Shown: positions 18,747 to 27,775, counted from the stretch's first letter. The stretch: DNA of 42,591 nucleotides from Alsobacter sp040380755 (GCA_040380755.1 JBEIIL010000013.1:1-42591); one strand, 5' to 3'. The notes: generated by a model not told the origin, from the sequence alone. A program made the numbers and translations.

Positions 18747-20270
18747 TCAGGCCGCCGGCGCTGCGGCCGTGACGAAGGCAGGCACCCGACCGATCACCCG
18801 CGCGAGCTGCTTCAGCCGGTTGAACACCCGGTCGCTGGCCAGAGACCCGAGATCCGCCGGCAGGTGCAGCTCGACCTGTCCGTGAGCGCAGACCAGCGGA
18901 ACGCGTGGCAGCATGCCGGGCATGGCGGCCGACACCAGATAGGCCACCCGCATCGCCGCGCCGAGGATCCGGGCGCGGTCGATCGTCCGTGTCGACGCCA
19001 GTTCGCGCAGCCGCGGGCTGACCGCATCCTCGGACAGGCCCATGTGACGGTAGGCGACCGCCAGGGCCAGGTAGGCCCGACCGGGATGATCGATGCCGAC
19101 AAAGGCGGCGTGGGCGATGACGTTGAGGGACTGCTCGCCGCGATAGTCCGGGTGGGCCCGCCAGCCTATATCGGCCAGCAGGCAGGCGGCATGCCGCAGC
19201 CGGCGCTCCTCGGCGGTCTCATCCAGCCCCGTGGAGCCCATGAACCGGTCGGTCCAGGCGCACAGCTCCTCACCATGCCGCGGCGAGCGCGAACGCAGCA
19301 GATTGAGGTCGCGGGCCGAAACCAGCAGGGGATCCTCGCTCCGCTGCTTCTCGTCGAGGAGCTCGTAAAGCAGGCCCTCCCGCACGCCCAGCGCCGATAC
19401 GACGATCTCGGACGGCCGGGCAAGGCGGATGATCTGCTCCATCACCAGCGCCCCATAGGCAAGCAGCGGCCGCCTGGCAGCGGAGATCGATTCGATCGAA
19501 TCGAGCGTGTCGGCCTCCACCCGCTCGACGAGCCGGGCGAAATCGACCGCGTCGGTCGCCGGGATCACATAGTTGTGCATGACGTGCAGCGGGTAGCCGC
19601 GCTGCTTCATGTGCAGCCGTGCCAGCGCCCGCCAGGTGCCGCCGACGGCATAGAAGGCGCGTCCGTTCATGGCCTCGACCTGCGGCAACCCGTCCAGCGC
19701 CTCTCTAACCAGCTTCGTGGCCTTTTTCATGCTGCCGCCCGAGCGGTCCTGCAGCGCCAGGCCGCCGAGCGGCATGGTCGTGCCCGCGCCGAGCCTGTGG
19801 CCCTTGACCTCGATCATCTCCAGCGAGCCACCGCCGAGGTCACCCACGACACCATCAGGCTTCCAGATGCCGGAGATCACCCCGAGGGCGGAGAGCTTGG
19901 CCTCGCGCTTGCCGGAAATGAGCTCGACGGGCTGGCCCGACACCCGCTCGCAGCGCGCCAGGAACTCGGCGCCGTTGGCGGCGTCGCGGGCGGCCGCGGT
20001 GGCCAGCACCCGGATCTCGCGGATCTGCATGGCGTCGCACAGCACGCGAAACCGCGCCAGCGTCGACAGCGCCTTGTCGATCGCGTCGGTCGGCAACCGG
20101 CCGGTGCTGAGCACGTAGCGGCCGAGCCCGCACAGGACCTTCTCATTGAAGATCGGTGTCGGTGCACGGACGAGCCCCTCATAGGCGACGAGACGCACCG
20201 AATTCGAGCCGATATCGATGATGGCAATGGGTTCGCCGACCTTGAGGCGACCCTGTGCGGACTGGGGCAT
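18747..20270 (-). CDS. ppx: Exopolyphosphatase (Ppx/GppA family)
   Basis: A 507-residue enzyme that releases phosphate from the end of polyphosphate; a GppA-like action on pppGpp is also possible in this family. The ASKHA phosphate-1 motif is AIIDIGSNSVRLVAYE near residues 15-30, and phosphate-2 is VGDLGGGSLEMIEV. A C-terminal HD-like helical domain follows, with HAACLLADIGWRAHPDYR. The start is ATG 20270 (MPQSAQGRL); the frame stays open far upstream inside ppk but that extension is antigenic noise from an alternative frame. It lies 32 bases after the ppk stop, so production and breakdown of polyphosphate are encoded together. Confidence 0.95.
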   Translation of the reverse strand: MPQSAQGRLKVGEPIAIIDIGSNSVRLVAYEGLVRAPTPIFNEKVLCGLGRYVLSTGRLPTDAIDKALSTLARFRVLCDAMQIREIRVLATAAARDAANGAEFLARCERVSGQPVELISGKREAKLSALGVISGIWKPDGVVGDLGGGSLEMIEVKGHRLGAGTTMPLGGLALQDRSGGSMKKATKLVREALDGLPQVEAMNGRAFYAVGGTWRALARLHMKQRGYPLHVMHNYVIPATDAVDFARLVERVEADTLDSIESISAARRPLLAYGALVMEQIIRLARPSEIVVSALGVREGLLYELLDEKQRSEDPLLVSARDLNLLRSRSPRHGEELCAWTDRFMGSTGLDETAEERRLRHAACLLADIGWRAHPDYRGEQSLNVIAHAAFVGIDHPGRAYLALAVAYRHMGLSEDAVSPRLRELASTRTIDRARILGAAMRVAYLVSAAMPGMLPRVPLVCAHGQVELHLPADLGSLASDRVFNRLKQLARVIGRVPAFVTAAAPAA

Positions 20271-20302
20271 GCGGCGGAACGACCTTCTGTGCTGCGAACC
20301 GG

Positions 20303-22525
20303 TCAGGTCTTGGCGGGTGACTTCCCGGTCCGCTTCTTCTGTGCGGCCAAATTCTTCGGGCTCGAACTCTTCAGTGACTTGCCGCGACCCGACAGGCTTG
20401 GATTGGTCATGAAGAACTTGTGGGCATTGAAGGGCACGTCGTCGGGCCCGCGCTCGATCCGGCGGCTTGTGCCGTCGGGCAGCACCCGCCAGCTCTGCTC
20501 GTTGTCGAGCAGGTTGGCGAGCATGATCTGGTCGAGCACCTGCTGGTGCACCGTGCCGTTGAGCACCGGCATCAGCGCCTCGACCCGCCGGTCGAGGTTG
20601 CGCTGCATCAGATCGGCCGACGAGAGATAGACCCGCGCCTTCGGATGCGGCAGGCCGAAGCCGTTGCCAAAGCAGTAGATGCGGGAGTGTTCGAGGAAGC
20701 GCCCGACGATCGACTTGACGCGGATCCTCTCTGACAGGCCGGGAACGCCTGGCCGCAGGCAACAGATGCCCCGCACCACGAAGTCGATCTCGACCCCGGC
20801 CTGGCTGGCCGCGTACAGCGCATCGATGATCTGCGTGTCGACGAGTGCGTTGCACTTGCCCCAGATCTGCGCCGGCCGGCCGGCACGGGCATGCTCGATC
20901 TCCTCGGCGATATGGCCGAGCAGGCGCTTCTTCAGGGTCAGCGGTGACACCGCCATTCGTTCGAGCTCGGCCGGTTCGGCATAGCCGGTGATGAAATTGA
21001 AGATCCGCGCCACATCCCGGGCGATCACCGGATCGGCCGTGAAATAGGACAGGTCCGTGTAGATCCGCGCGGTGATCGGATGGTAGTTGCCGGTCCCGAT
21101 GTGGCAGTAGCTGACCAGCTGGCCAGCCTCGCGGCGCACCACCATCGACAGCTTGGCGTGGGTCTTCAGCTCGATGAAGCCGAACACCACCTGGACGCCG
21201 GCCTTCTCGAGGTCGCGCGCCCAGCGGATATTGGCCTCCTCGTCGAAGCGTGCCTTCAGCTCGACCAGCGCGGTGACGGACTTGCCGGCCTCGGCCGCCT
21301 CCGCCAGGGCCTTGACGATCGGGCTGTCGGACGAGGTCCGGTACAGCGTCTGTTTGATCGCAATGACGTTGGGGTCGCGCGCCGCCTGGTTGAGGAACTG
21401 CACCACCACGTCGAACGACTCGTAGGGGTGATGGACGACGATGTCCTTCTGCCGGATCGCGGCGTAGCAGTCGCCCGCATGGTCGCGGATGCGCTCGGGA
21501 AAGCGCGGATTGTAGGGCGGGAACTTCAGGTCTGGCCGGTCGAGGCCGACAAGCTGCGACAAATCGTTGAGGGCCAGCATGCCCTCGACGACGAAGAGCT
21601 CGTCATCCCCTACGCCAAACTCGTCGGCCACGAAGCTTCGCAATGATTCCGGCAGGCTGGCCTGGACCTCGAGGCGGATCACAGAGCCACGCCGCCGCTG
21701 CTTCAGGGCCGTCTCGAACAGCCGGACGAGGTCCTCGGCCTCCTCCTCGATCTCCAGATCGCTGTCGCGGATGACCCTGAACCCACCAAAGCCGCGCACC
21801 GTGTAGCCCGGGAACAGCCGATTGGTGAACAGCGCGATGGCCTGTTCAAGCGCGATGAACCGCGCGGCACCGGTCTCGGCGAGGTCGGGCAGGCGGATGA
21901 AGCGCTCGATTTTGTTCGGCATGCGGATGAGCGCGCTCAGCGCCCGCCCATCCGCGGGACGGAACAGCTCGAGCGCGAGCGAAAACCCGAGGTTCGGAAT
22001 GAACGGGAACGGATGCGCCGGGTCGACGGCCAGCGGCGTCAGCACCGGGAAGATGTGGTGCAGGAAGTACTCGTCGAGCCACGCGACCTCGCCCCGCGTC
22101 AGATCGGCGCCCTCGGCCAGGACGATGCCGTTCTCCAGCAACTGATCGCGCAGGCTTCTCCAGCGCTGCTGCTGGTCACTCGCGAGCTGGGCCACAGCCT
22201 CGGAAATCCGAAACAGCTGCTCGGTCGGCGACAGGCCGTCCTGTGACGGCTGGTCGATGCCCGACTTCACCTGGCCCCGCAACCCGGCGACGCGCACCAT
22301 GAAGAACTCGTCCAGATTGGCGGCCGAGATCGACAGGAAGCGCAGCTGCTCGAGCAGCGGATGGCTGGCGTTGGAGGCCTCCTCCATCACCCGTCGGTTG
22401 AAATGCAACCAGGACAGCTCCCGGTTGATGAATCGCTCCGGGGAACTGGCAAGCGGAAGCGGGCCCTGTCCGGGCCCGGCCGGCTGCGATGCCGCACGGG
22501 CGGCCTCGGCATCCTTCAAGGTCAT
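20303..22525 (-). CDS. ppk: Polyphosphate kinase 1
   Basis: The 740-residue enzyme reversibly polymerises the gamma-phosphate of ATP into polyphosphate at the membrane/cytosol. Family signatures are the N-terminal FINRELSWLHFNRRV (ATP-binding N domain), the head-domain phrase AANLDEFFMVRVAGL, and the autophosphorylated-histidine region YCHIGTGNYHP, with the second His region IYCFGNGFGLPHPKA near the C-terminus. It ends in a basic Lys/Arg-rich tail. ATG 22525 has GGGGAG eight bases upstream. It follows hdaA by 70 bases on the same strand and precedes ppx. Confidence 0.98.
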   Translation of the reverse strand: MTLKDAEAARAASQPAGPGQGPLPLASSPERFINRELSWLHFNRRVMEEASNASHPLLEQLRFLSISAANLDEFFMVRVAGLRGQVKSGIDQPSQDGLSPTEQLFRISEAVAQLASDQQQRWRSLRDQLLENGIVLAEGADLTRGEVAWLDEYFLHHIFPVLTPLAVDPAHPFPFIPNLGFSLALELFRPADGRALSALIRMPNKIERFIRLPDLAETGAARFIALEQAIALFTNRLFPGYTVRGFGGFRVIRDSDLEIEEEAEDLVRLFETALKQRRRGSVIRLEVQASLPESLRSFVADEFGVGDDELFVVEGMLALNDLSQLVGLDRPDLKFPPYNPRFPERIRDHAGDCYAAIRQKDIVVHHPYESFDVVVQFLNQAARDPNVIAIKQTLYRTSSDSPIVKALAEAAEAGKSVTALVELKARFDEEANIRWARDLEKAGVQVVFGFIELKTHAKLSMVVRREAGQLVSYCHIGTGNYHPITARIYTDLSYFTADPVIARDVARIFNFITGYAEPAELERMAVSPLTLKKRLLGHIAEEIEHARAGRPAQIWGKCNALVDTQIIDALYAASQAGVEIDFVVRGICCLRPGVPGLSERIRVKSIVGRFLEHSRIYCFGNGFGLPHPKARVYLSSADLMQRNLDRRVEALMPVLNGTVHQQVLDQIMLANLLDNEQSWRVLPDGTSRRIERGPDDVPFNAHKFFMTNPSLSGRGKSLKSSSPKNLAAQKKRTGKSPAKT

Positions 22526-22595
22526 TGTGGTCTCCCCGAGCCGGCGGGCCCTTCTCGCAGTGGTTTACGACATTCGGGCGACACTGCGCAGCGCT

Positions 22596-23282
22596 TCATG
22601 GCGCCTCGCCGGCCCGCAGCACCTCGGATGCAAGGGCCCGGGTAATGCGCCGCCGGCGTGCAAGGCCTTCCCGGTCCAGCACGGCAACGAAATCGCGCGC
22701 TGCCCCAACGGACCGATCGATATGCAAGGCGACATAGTCCACGACGCTGGTATCGACGACCATCTGGCGCTCGACGAACAGCTTGACCAGCACTGCGCGC
22801 ACAAGCGCGTCATCCGGCGGATCGAGACGCGCCACCGGTGCGAGACGCAGACGCGATAGCAGGTCGGCCGTGGCAAGCCCCCACGAATCGGGGACCGACG
22901 CGGCCGTCAGAACCACACTGGTGTTGCGTTCCCTGGCGGCATTCAACAGGTGAAACAGGGCCGCCTCGTCGAACCCGCGATCGCAGTCCTCGACCACCAG
23001 CGCGCCTGCCGAGACCAGATGCGGCACATCGACCCCCCGCAGCATCTCAGCAGGGACGGTCCAGGCGTGGCTGCGAGCAGCGAAGATCGCGGCGAGATGC
23101 GACTTGCCTGCACCCGGCGGGCCGATCACCAGCAGAACCGGGTCGTTCCAGTCCGGCCAGCGCTCGATCACCGAGAAGGCGGCCTCGTTGGAGGGGCTCA
23201 CCAGAAAGTCCTCGACGCCCATCCGGGCGGCAACCGGCAGGTCCAGTGCCAGCTGGCGCGGCTGATCGGGCCGTTCAGGCAT
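22596..23282 (-). CDS. hdaA: HdaA, DnaA-inactivating replication regulator
   Basis: A 228-residue DnaA-like AAA+ protein without a DNA-binding domain. With the sliding clamp it stimulates ATP hydrolysis by DnaA after initiation, preventing over-replication. Near the N-terminus, QLALDLP (10-16) fits the clamp-binding motif of Hda proteins. Walker A is IGPPGAGKS and Walker B VVEDCDR. Arginine-finger-type residues lie in LLSRLRLAP. Start ATG 23282 (MPERPDQPRQ) overlaps the end of the upstream AI-2E/PerM gene by eight bases, indicating translational coupling. The longer frame to 23414 is not supported. The hdaA-ppk-ppx order is common in Hyphomicrobiales. Confidence 0.93.
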   Translation of the reverse strand: MPERPDQPRQLALDLPVAARMGVEDFLVSPSNEAAFSVIERWPDWNDPVLLVIGPPGAGKSHLAAIFAARSHAWTVPAEMLRGVDVPHLVSAGALVVEDCDRGFDEAALFHLLNAARERNTSVVLTAASVPDSWGLATADLLSRLRLAPVARLDPPDDALVRAVLVKLFVERQMVVDTSVVDYVALHIDRSVGAARDFVAVLDREGLARRRRITRALASEVLRAGEAP

Positions 23283-24372
23283 CGCTCTGCGGTCCCGGCG
23301 CCCGCTGCACCGACCCGGCCGTGTAGAGCGGGCTGGCGAGATAGCGCCGCAGGCCGAAGCGGGCAAGGACGCCGACCGTCGCTGCGAGCGGCACCGCCAG
23401 CAGCAGGCCGACAAAGCCGAAAAGGCTGCCGAAGGCGAACAGCGCGAACATCAGCCAGACCGGATGCAGCCCGACAGCCTCACCGACCAGCTTGGGGGAG
23501 AGAATGTTGCCCTCCACGAATTGTCCGGAAAAGAAGATGCCCAGCACCACGGCGATCAACGTCCAGTCTGGCCAGAACTGCACCACGGCCACGCCGGCCG
23601 ACAGGACGAGCCCGGTCAGCGACCCCACATAGGGGATGAATGACAGGAAGCCGGCGATCAGGCCGATGAGAAAGCCGAAGTTGAGCCCAACCAGGCTCAG
23701 TCCGATGGCATACCAGGCGCCGAGCAGCAGGCAGACCAACGCCTGGCCGCGGATGAAACCCGCGATCGCCGCGTTGATCTCACCGGCCAGCATCCGCACC
23801 GTGTCGCGGTGCCGCGGCGGCACCCAGCTGTCGATGGCCTCGATCATCGGATCCCAGTCGACCAGCAGGTAGAACGCCACGACGGGCGTCACGACGAGGA
23901 GCGAGAGGATCCCGATCATTGTCTGGCTGCCCGACCAGACCGATTTCACGATCTCGGTGACCCAGGCCGAGCCCTTGGAGAGCACATCGCCGATCGACCC
24001 CTGCAGGGCCGACAGGTCCATCGGCACGTTGAAGCGCTCGAGCAGTGGCCGGCCACGCTCGACCAGCAGCACCTGCAGCTTCTGTGCATAGCCCGGAGCC
24101 TTCGACAGGAAATCCACGAGGCTGGTTGCCAGCACCGGCAGGATGACCAGCAGTGCAAGTACGAACAGCAGGACGAAGATGGCCAGGATCACCACTGTGG
24201 CCCACAGCCGGCTGAGTCCCAGCCGCTGCAGGCGGTCTGCCGCCGGATCCAGGAAATAGGCCACGACGAGGCCGGCCACGAAGGGCAGAAGCACGCCGCT
24301 GAACACGTAGACGCCGATGCCCGCGGCCGCCAGCGCGGCAAGCCAGAACGATACCTGCCGTTCGACGGTCAT
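23275..24372 (-). CDS. AI-2E/PerM-family membrane protein
   Basis: A 365-residue polytopic inner-membrane protein with about eight hydrophobic segments: two near the N-terminus (around 8-45), one near 60-85, a soluble middle with amphipathic helices, then a group near 150-330. The conserved phrase FLSFIPYVGSLTG and FVEGNILSPKLVG are hallmarks of the AI-2E/PerM family. Members have been proposed to export quorum-sensing molecules or act in ion exchange; the substrate here is unknown. It begins 22 bases after the CDP-alcohol transferase stop and overlaps hdaA by eight bases, so the three genes probably form one transcript. Confidence 0.93.
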   Translation of the reverse strand: MTVERQVSFWLAALAAAGIGVYVFSGVLLPFVAGLVVAYFLDPAADRLQRLGLSRLWATVVILAIFVLLFVLALLVILPVLATSLVDFLSKAPGYAQKLQVLLVERGRPLLERFNVPMDLSALQGSIGDVLSKGSAWVTEIVKSVWSGSQTMIGILSLLVVTPVVAFYLLVDWDPMIEAIDSWVPPRHRDTVRMLAGEINAAIAGFIRGQALVCLLLGAWYAIGLSLVGLNFGFLIGLIAGFLSFIPYVGSLTGLVLSAGVAVVQFWPDWTLIAVVLGIFFSGQFVEGNILSPKLVGEAVGLHPVWLMFALFAFGSLFGFVGLLLAVPLAATVGVLARFGLRRYLASPLYTAGSVQRAPGPQSDA

Positions 24373-24394
24373 CGGGTCGGGTCCAGTGTCGGCC

Positions 24395-24925
24395 TCAGTC
24401 GGCCATGTGTCGCAGCCACTGCGCGAGATAGGCGGCTGCCGAGGTGACCGTCAAGCCGGCAACCACCAGCATGGCGCCGTCGACGAGTTGGCTCTCGTCG
24501 AAGCCGAAGGCCAATGACGCCAGGATCAGTGCCGCGAAACCGATCTGCACCGTCGTATTGGCCTTGGACAGGCGTGACGGATTGATCTCGACTGGATTGC
24601 CCAGCACCCACGACAGCACCACCGCGCCGACGATCATCACGTCGCGCGAGACGATGACGATCGCGAGCCACCCCGGCACCGCGCCGACGATCGCCAGTGT
24701 GACGTAGATCGACACCAGCAGGGCCTTGTCGGCGATCGGATCCAGATAGGCGCCGAGCTCGGAGCCCATGTTGAAGCGCCGCGCGATGAACCCGTCCACC
24801 GCGTCGGACACGCCCGCAACCACGAAGGCGAAGAAGGCGAGGTCCCACTGGCTTCGCCCGATCATCGCCACGACGAAGGGCACGAGAATGAGCCGTCCGA
24901 CCGTGATCAGGTTGGGAATGTTCAT
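24395..24925 (-). CDS. CDP-alcohol phosphatidyltransferase family protein
   Basis: The 176-residue membrane protein carries the complete family signature D-G-x2-A-R-x8-G-x3-D-x3-D, seen in VDGFIARRFNMGSELGAYLD followed by PIAD, which binds the CDP-diacylglycerol substrate and metal. Hydrophobic stretches before and after suggest five to six spans. It could be phosphatidylglycerolphosphate synthase (PgsA) or cardiolipin synthase-like; in many related genomes the canonical pgsA lies near uvrC and moaD/moaE, and a second copy lies here beside the PerM gene, so I give no symbol. Start ATG 24925 (MNIPNLITVGR) is family-typical. It is divergent from purM. Confidence 0.88.
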   Translation of the reverse strand: MNIPNLITVGRLILVPFVVAMIGRSQWDLAFFAFVVAGVSDAVDGFIARRFNMGSELGAYLDPIADKALLVSIYVTLAIVGAVPGWLAIVIVSRDVMIVGAVVLSWVLGNPVEINPSRLSKANTTVQIGFAALILASLAFGFDESQLVDGAMLVVAGLTVTSAAAYLAQWLRHMAD

Positions 24926-25078
24926 GCGGCGCGCGACCTCTGCAATGAATGTATGGGAGATGACGCCCCTCCGCGAGAGAATTGGCCAGCCCTTGCATTT
25001 TCCACCCGCCATCCGGGGTGCCGCTTGCCAAACCCGATGTGCGGGGCTACGCGCACCATCTGGACAGGCGGGAGCGCG

Positions 25079-26164
25079 ATGGGCATGGGCACGGGCGACG
25101 GCGAGCGCACCAACGGCCTCACCTATGCGCAGGCGGGCGTCGACATCGACGCCGGCAATGCCATGGTCGAGGCGATCAAGCCGCTGGTCCGGGCCACGGC
25201 CCGCCCCGGCGCGGATGCCGAGATCGGCGGTTTTGGCGGACTGTTCGACCTGAAGGCCGCCGGCTTCCGCGACCCGGTGCTGGTGGCCGCCAATGATGGC
25301 GTCGGCACCAAGGTCAAGATCGCGATCGAGACCGGACGGCACACGACCATTGGCATCGACCTTGTCGCCATGAGCGTCAACGACCTCGTCGTGCAGGGCG
25401 CGGAACCATTGTTTTTCCTCGACTATTTCGCCACCGGTAAGCTCGCGCCGCACATCGGTGCGCAGGTCGTGGCGGGCATTGCGGCAGGATGCCGTGAGGC
25501 CGGCTGCGCGCTGATCGGCGGCGAGACCGCCGAGATGCCGGGCCTCTACGCCGGCGGCGACTATGACCTCGCCGGCTTCGCCGTCGGCGCTGCGGAACGC
25601 GGCACGCTGCTGCCGCGCTCCGGCATCGCCGAAGGCGATGTGCTGCTCGGCCTTCCCTCCTCCGGGGTTCACTCGAACGGCTTCTCGCTGGTGCGGCGCA
25701 TCGTCGAGGCCAGCGGCCTTGCGCTCGACGCCCCGGCGCCGTTCGATCCGTCCCGCAACCTCGGTGAGGCGCTGCTGGAACCGACCCGAATTTATGTCAA
25801 GCCGATCCTGGCCGTGCTCAAGGCGACAAACGGCGTCAAGGCCTTCGCTCACATCACCGGCGGCGGCTTTCCCGACAATATTCCGAGGGTGCTGCCGGAC
25901 GGACTGGGCGTCCGGCTCGACCTCGCTTCCGTTCCGGTCCTGCCCGTGTTTCGCTGGCTTGCTGCGGCCGGCGGCGTCGCGGAGAGCGAGATGCTGCGCA
26001 CCTTCAACTGCGGCATTGGCATGGTGGCCGTCGTGGCCGAGGACGCCTTAGAGGCCGTCTGCGCGGCTTTCGCGGCAGCCGGGGAGACGGCGCACGTGAT
26101 CGGCATCGTGACACCCCGCGACGGCGGCGCGGCGATGACCACCACCGGCCGCCTGGACCTCTGA
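25079..26164 (+). CDS. purM: Phosphoribosylformylglycinamidine cyclo-ligase
   Basis: AIR synthetase, 361 residues, the ATP-dependent ring closure of FGAM to AIR in purine synthesis. Signatures are VAANDGVGTKVKIA near residue 60, VNDLVVQGAEPLFFLDY, LIGGETAEMPGLY, SSGVHSNGFSLVRR and the C-terminal ITGGGFPDNIPRVLP. The start ATG 25079 has GGGAG six to seven bases upstream and gives the expected MGMGTGDGERTNGLTYAQAG; the frame from 24953 is an artefact of high GC. The stop and the purN start are separated by a single base, so the two purine genes are coupled. No purine riboswitch is evident in the 153-base upstream spacer. Confidence 0.98.
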   Translation: MGMGTGDGERTNGLTYAQAGVDIDAGNAMVEAIKPLVRATARPGADAEIGGFGGLFDLKAAGFRDPVLVAANDGVGTKVKIAIETGRHTTIGIDLVAMSVNDLVVQGAEPLFFLDYFATGKLAPHIGAQVVAGIAAGCREAGCALIGGETAEMPGLYAGGDYDLAGFAVGAAERGTLLPRSGIAEGDVLLGLPSSGVHSNGFSLVRRIVEASGLALDAPAPFDPSRNLGEALLEPTRIYVKPILAVLKATNGVKAFAHITGGGFPDNIPRVLPDGLGVRLDLASVPVLPVFRWLAAAGGVAESEMLRTFNCGIGMVAVVAEDALEAVCAAFAAAGETAHVIGIVTPRDGGAAMTTTGRLDL

Positions 26165-26165
26165 C

Positions 26166-26828
26166 ATGGCGCGTATGCGCACCGCGGTGCTCGTGTCGGG
26201 ACGCGGGTCCAACATGGCAGCGCTGCTCGACGCCGCCGCAGACCCGTCCTTCCCAGCCGAGATCGTGCTGGTGCTGTCGAACCGGCCCGACGCCGGCGGC
26301 CTGGCCCGGGCCGCGGCGGCCGGAGTGCCGACCGCGGTCGCGGATCACCGCGCCTATGCTGATCGCGCGGCCTTCGAGGCGGCGATGCAGGCCCAACTGG
26401 AGCAGGCTGGCGTCGAACTGGTGTGCCTCGCCGGCTTCATGCGCGTGCTCACGCCCTGGTTCATCAACCGCTGGCCGGAGCGGCTGGTGAATATCCACCC
26501 GTCGCTGTTGCCAGCCTATCGCGGCCTGCACACCCATGAGCGGGCGTTGGCTGACGGCGTCCGCATCCATGGCTGCACGGTGCACCTGGTGGTGCCCGAG
26601 CTTGATGCCGGTCCGATCATCGCCCAAGCGGCCGTCCCGGTTCACGCCGCCGATACGCCAGACACGCTTGCCGCCCGCGTCCTTGCGGCCGAGCACCGTC
26701 TTTACCCGCTCGCGCTGTCCTGGCTGGCCTCCGGCCGCGTCCGCCACGAGGCCGGGCGCCTCATCGTCGACGCAACCGAGACCGGCGGGATGCTGCTCAG
26801 TCCAGGTTGCCTGCCCGATCAGGGCTGA
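26166..26828 (+). CDS. purN: Phosphoribosylglycinamide formyltransferase
   Basis: GAR transformylase of 220 residues, which uses 10-formyltetrahydrofolate. The N-terminal nucleotide loop is VLVSGRGSNMAALLDA, the folate/catalytic segment is LVNIHPSLLPAYRGLHTH with the catalytic Asn-His, and GCTVHLVVPELDAGPII carries the catalytic Asp. It begins one base after the purM stop, the normal purM-purN arrangement in alphaproteobacteria, and supplies the preceding steps of the same pathway. Start MARMRTAVLVSGRG fits the family. Confidence 0.97.
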   Translation: MARMRTAVLVSGRGSNMAALLDAAADPSFPAEIVLVLSNRPDAGGLARAAAAGVPTAVADHRAYADRAAFEAAMQAQLEQAGVELVCLAGFMRVLTPWFINRWPERLVNIHPSLLPAYRGLHTHERALADGVRIHGCTVHLVVPELDAGPIIAQAAVPVHAADTPDTLAARVLAAEHRLYPLALSWLASGRVRHEAGRLIVDATETGGMLLSPGCLPDQG

Positions 26829-26917
26829 GCTTTCGCCAGAATTTAGCCCGGATCGCGCCCCGCTTTCGACCGCGCCACCAACCACGATCGATTCTGTCCG
26901 CGATTCGGGATCTGATC

Positions 26918-27106
26918 ATGAACGACCGTCGACTCTCCGTTGGCGCCCTGCTCCTCACCTGCCTGCTTGCCCTCGCAGGAACCGCGGCCGCATTGACGGC
27001 GGCCAACCCAGACCTGTCCGGGGTCCTTCACCTGGCAAGCACGCCGGTCGCGATGCCGGTGGGGCTCGTCGAGGTGACGCGCATGCATCAGGGGTTGCAC
27101 TGGTAG
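26918..27106 (+). CDS. Small predicted secreted protein, 62 residues
   Basis: ATG 26918 opens a 62-residue frame with a clear N-terminal signal peptide: basic MNDRR, a hydrophobic core around 8-24 (VGALLLTCLLALAGTAA) and a likely cleavage near AAA/LTAA, leaving a short mature chain ending in HQGLHW. GGGA lies about seven bases upstream. I recognise no family. Codon use is normal. It lies 89 bases after purN and converges with the DinB-fold gene; its stop region is duplicated (see the 18-base repeat). It could be a real small exported protein or a chance ORF; the signal peptide makes the former somewhat more likely. Confidence 0.55.
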   Translation: MNDRRLSVGALLLTCLLALAGTAAALTAANPDLSGVLHLASTPVAMPVGLVEVTRMHQGLHW

Positions 27107-27126
27107 TCCGCGTAGCACTGGTAGTC
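27097..27126. repeat. 18-base-period partial tandem duplication at convergent gene ends
   Basis: GCACTGGTAGTC occurs at 27097-27108 and again at 27115-27126. The first copy holds the TAG stop of the small secreted ORF, and the second reaches into the stop codon of the DinB-fold gene. It looks like a recent local duplication. Confidence 0.75.
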
Positions 27127-27646
27127 AGCCGATTTTCCGGCTGCCACGACCCGTTTCGCGCTGGAAATAGAGCAGGTCGAGTTCAGGCGCCTCGCCAACC
27201 AGCCCCGTTAGCATCGCGTGCACCTGGCCCCGGTGATGGGTCTGGTGGTTGAAGACATGGTCGAGCGTCGGCCCGAGCGCCGCCTCGAAGGTCTCCCCGG
27301 TCAATCCCCTGACATAGCGGAATGGGGCCCCGATCCTCTCGGGATCGAGGCTTGCAGCAAAGCCGCAGAGGCGCGCGTCTTCTTCGGTTCGCGCTGCAGC
27401 AAGGTCACTCAGGCTCTCATGCAGGATCGTGTCGAGCGGCGTGGGGACTTCGGTTTCGCCTGTAAAGCGCCCCATCCAGATCCGGTCCGTGACCAGCAGG
27501 TGGTTCAGCGTTCCGTGCACCGAGCGGAAGAAGGCACCCCGATCAGCCCTGTATTGATCGTCCGTGAGGTGTGACGCGGCTGCGTAAAGCCGCCTGTTCG
27601 CCCACTGGTTGTATTCAGCCAGCGTTGCATAGCGCTCTGTCGGCAT
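27125..27646 (-). CDS. DinB-family protein
   Basis: The 173-residue protein has the four-helix-bundle DinB/YfiT-like fold. Metal-binding histidines are expected in GTLNHLL (near 45) and in the C-terminal NHQTHHRGQVHAML; both are present. The YNQWANRRL motif near the N-terminus is very typical of DinB proteins. The family includes metal-dependent hydrolases and thiol transferases, but most members, including this one, have no assigned reaction; the historical name comes from DNA-damage induction in Bacillus and does not prove that here. Start ATG 27646 (MPTERYATL) has AAGGA seven bases upstream. Confidence 0.9.
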   Translation of the reverse strand: MPTERYATLAEYNQWANRRLYAAASHLTDDQYRADRGAFFRSVHGTLNHLLVTDRIWMGRFTGETEVPTPLDTILHESLSDLAAARTEEDARLCGFAASLDPERIGAPFRYVRGLTGETFEAALGPTLDHVFNHQTHHRGQVHAMLTGLVGEAPELDLLYFQRETGRGSRKIG

Positions 27647-27707
27647 CGTTACGTCCTTCCTGGGCGGTTGCGGACCACCTCTGGCCCACGATGAGACCAC
27701 GCCCGCC

Positions 27708-27736
27708 TTGCCCGCCGGGGGGGCGGAAGCTATAAG
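27708..27736 (+). promoter_or_regulatory. Probable sigma-70-type promoter for ndk
   Basis: TTGCCC at 27708-27713 is separated by exactly 17 bases from TATAAG at 27731-27736, about 40 bases before the ndk ATG. Spacing and -10 element are good for a housekeeping promoter. Confidence 0.55.
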
Positions 27737-27775
27737 CCCGCCACCACGCCCACCCCGTCAGCAAGGACCTGTCCC

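Noticed and set aside
20271..20855. Extended N-terminus of ppx within ppk
   Set aside because: The extra residues are an alternative-frame reading of ppk; Ppx proteins start shortly before the IDIGSNS motif.
24926..25852. Long minus-strand frame over purM fused to the CDP-alcohol transferase
   Set aside because: It is antisense to purM, has no domain content and runs straight into the family-typical ATG at 24925.
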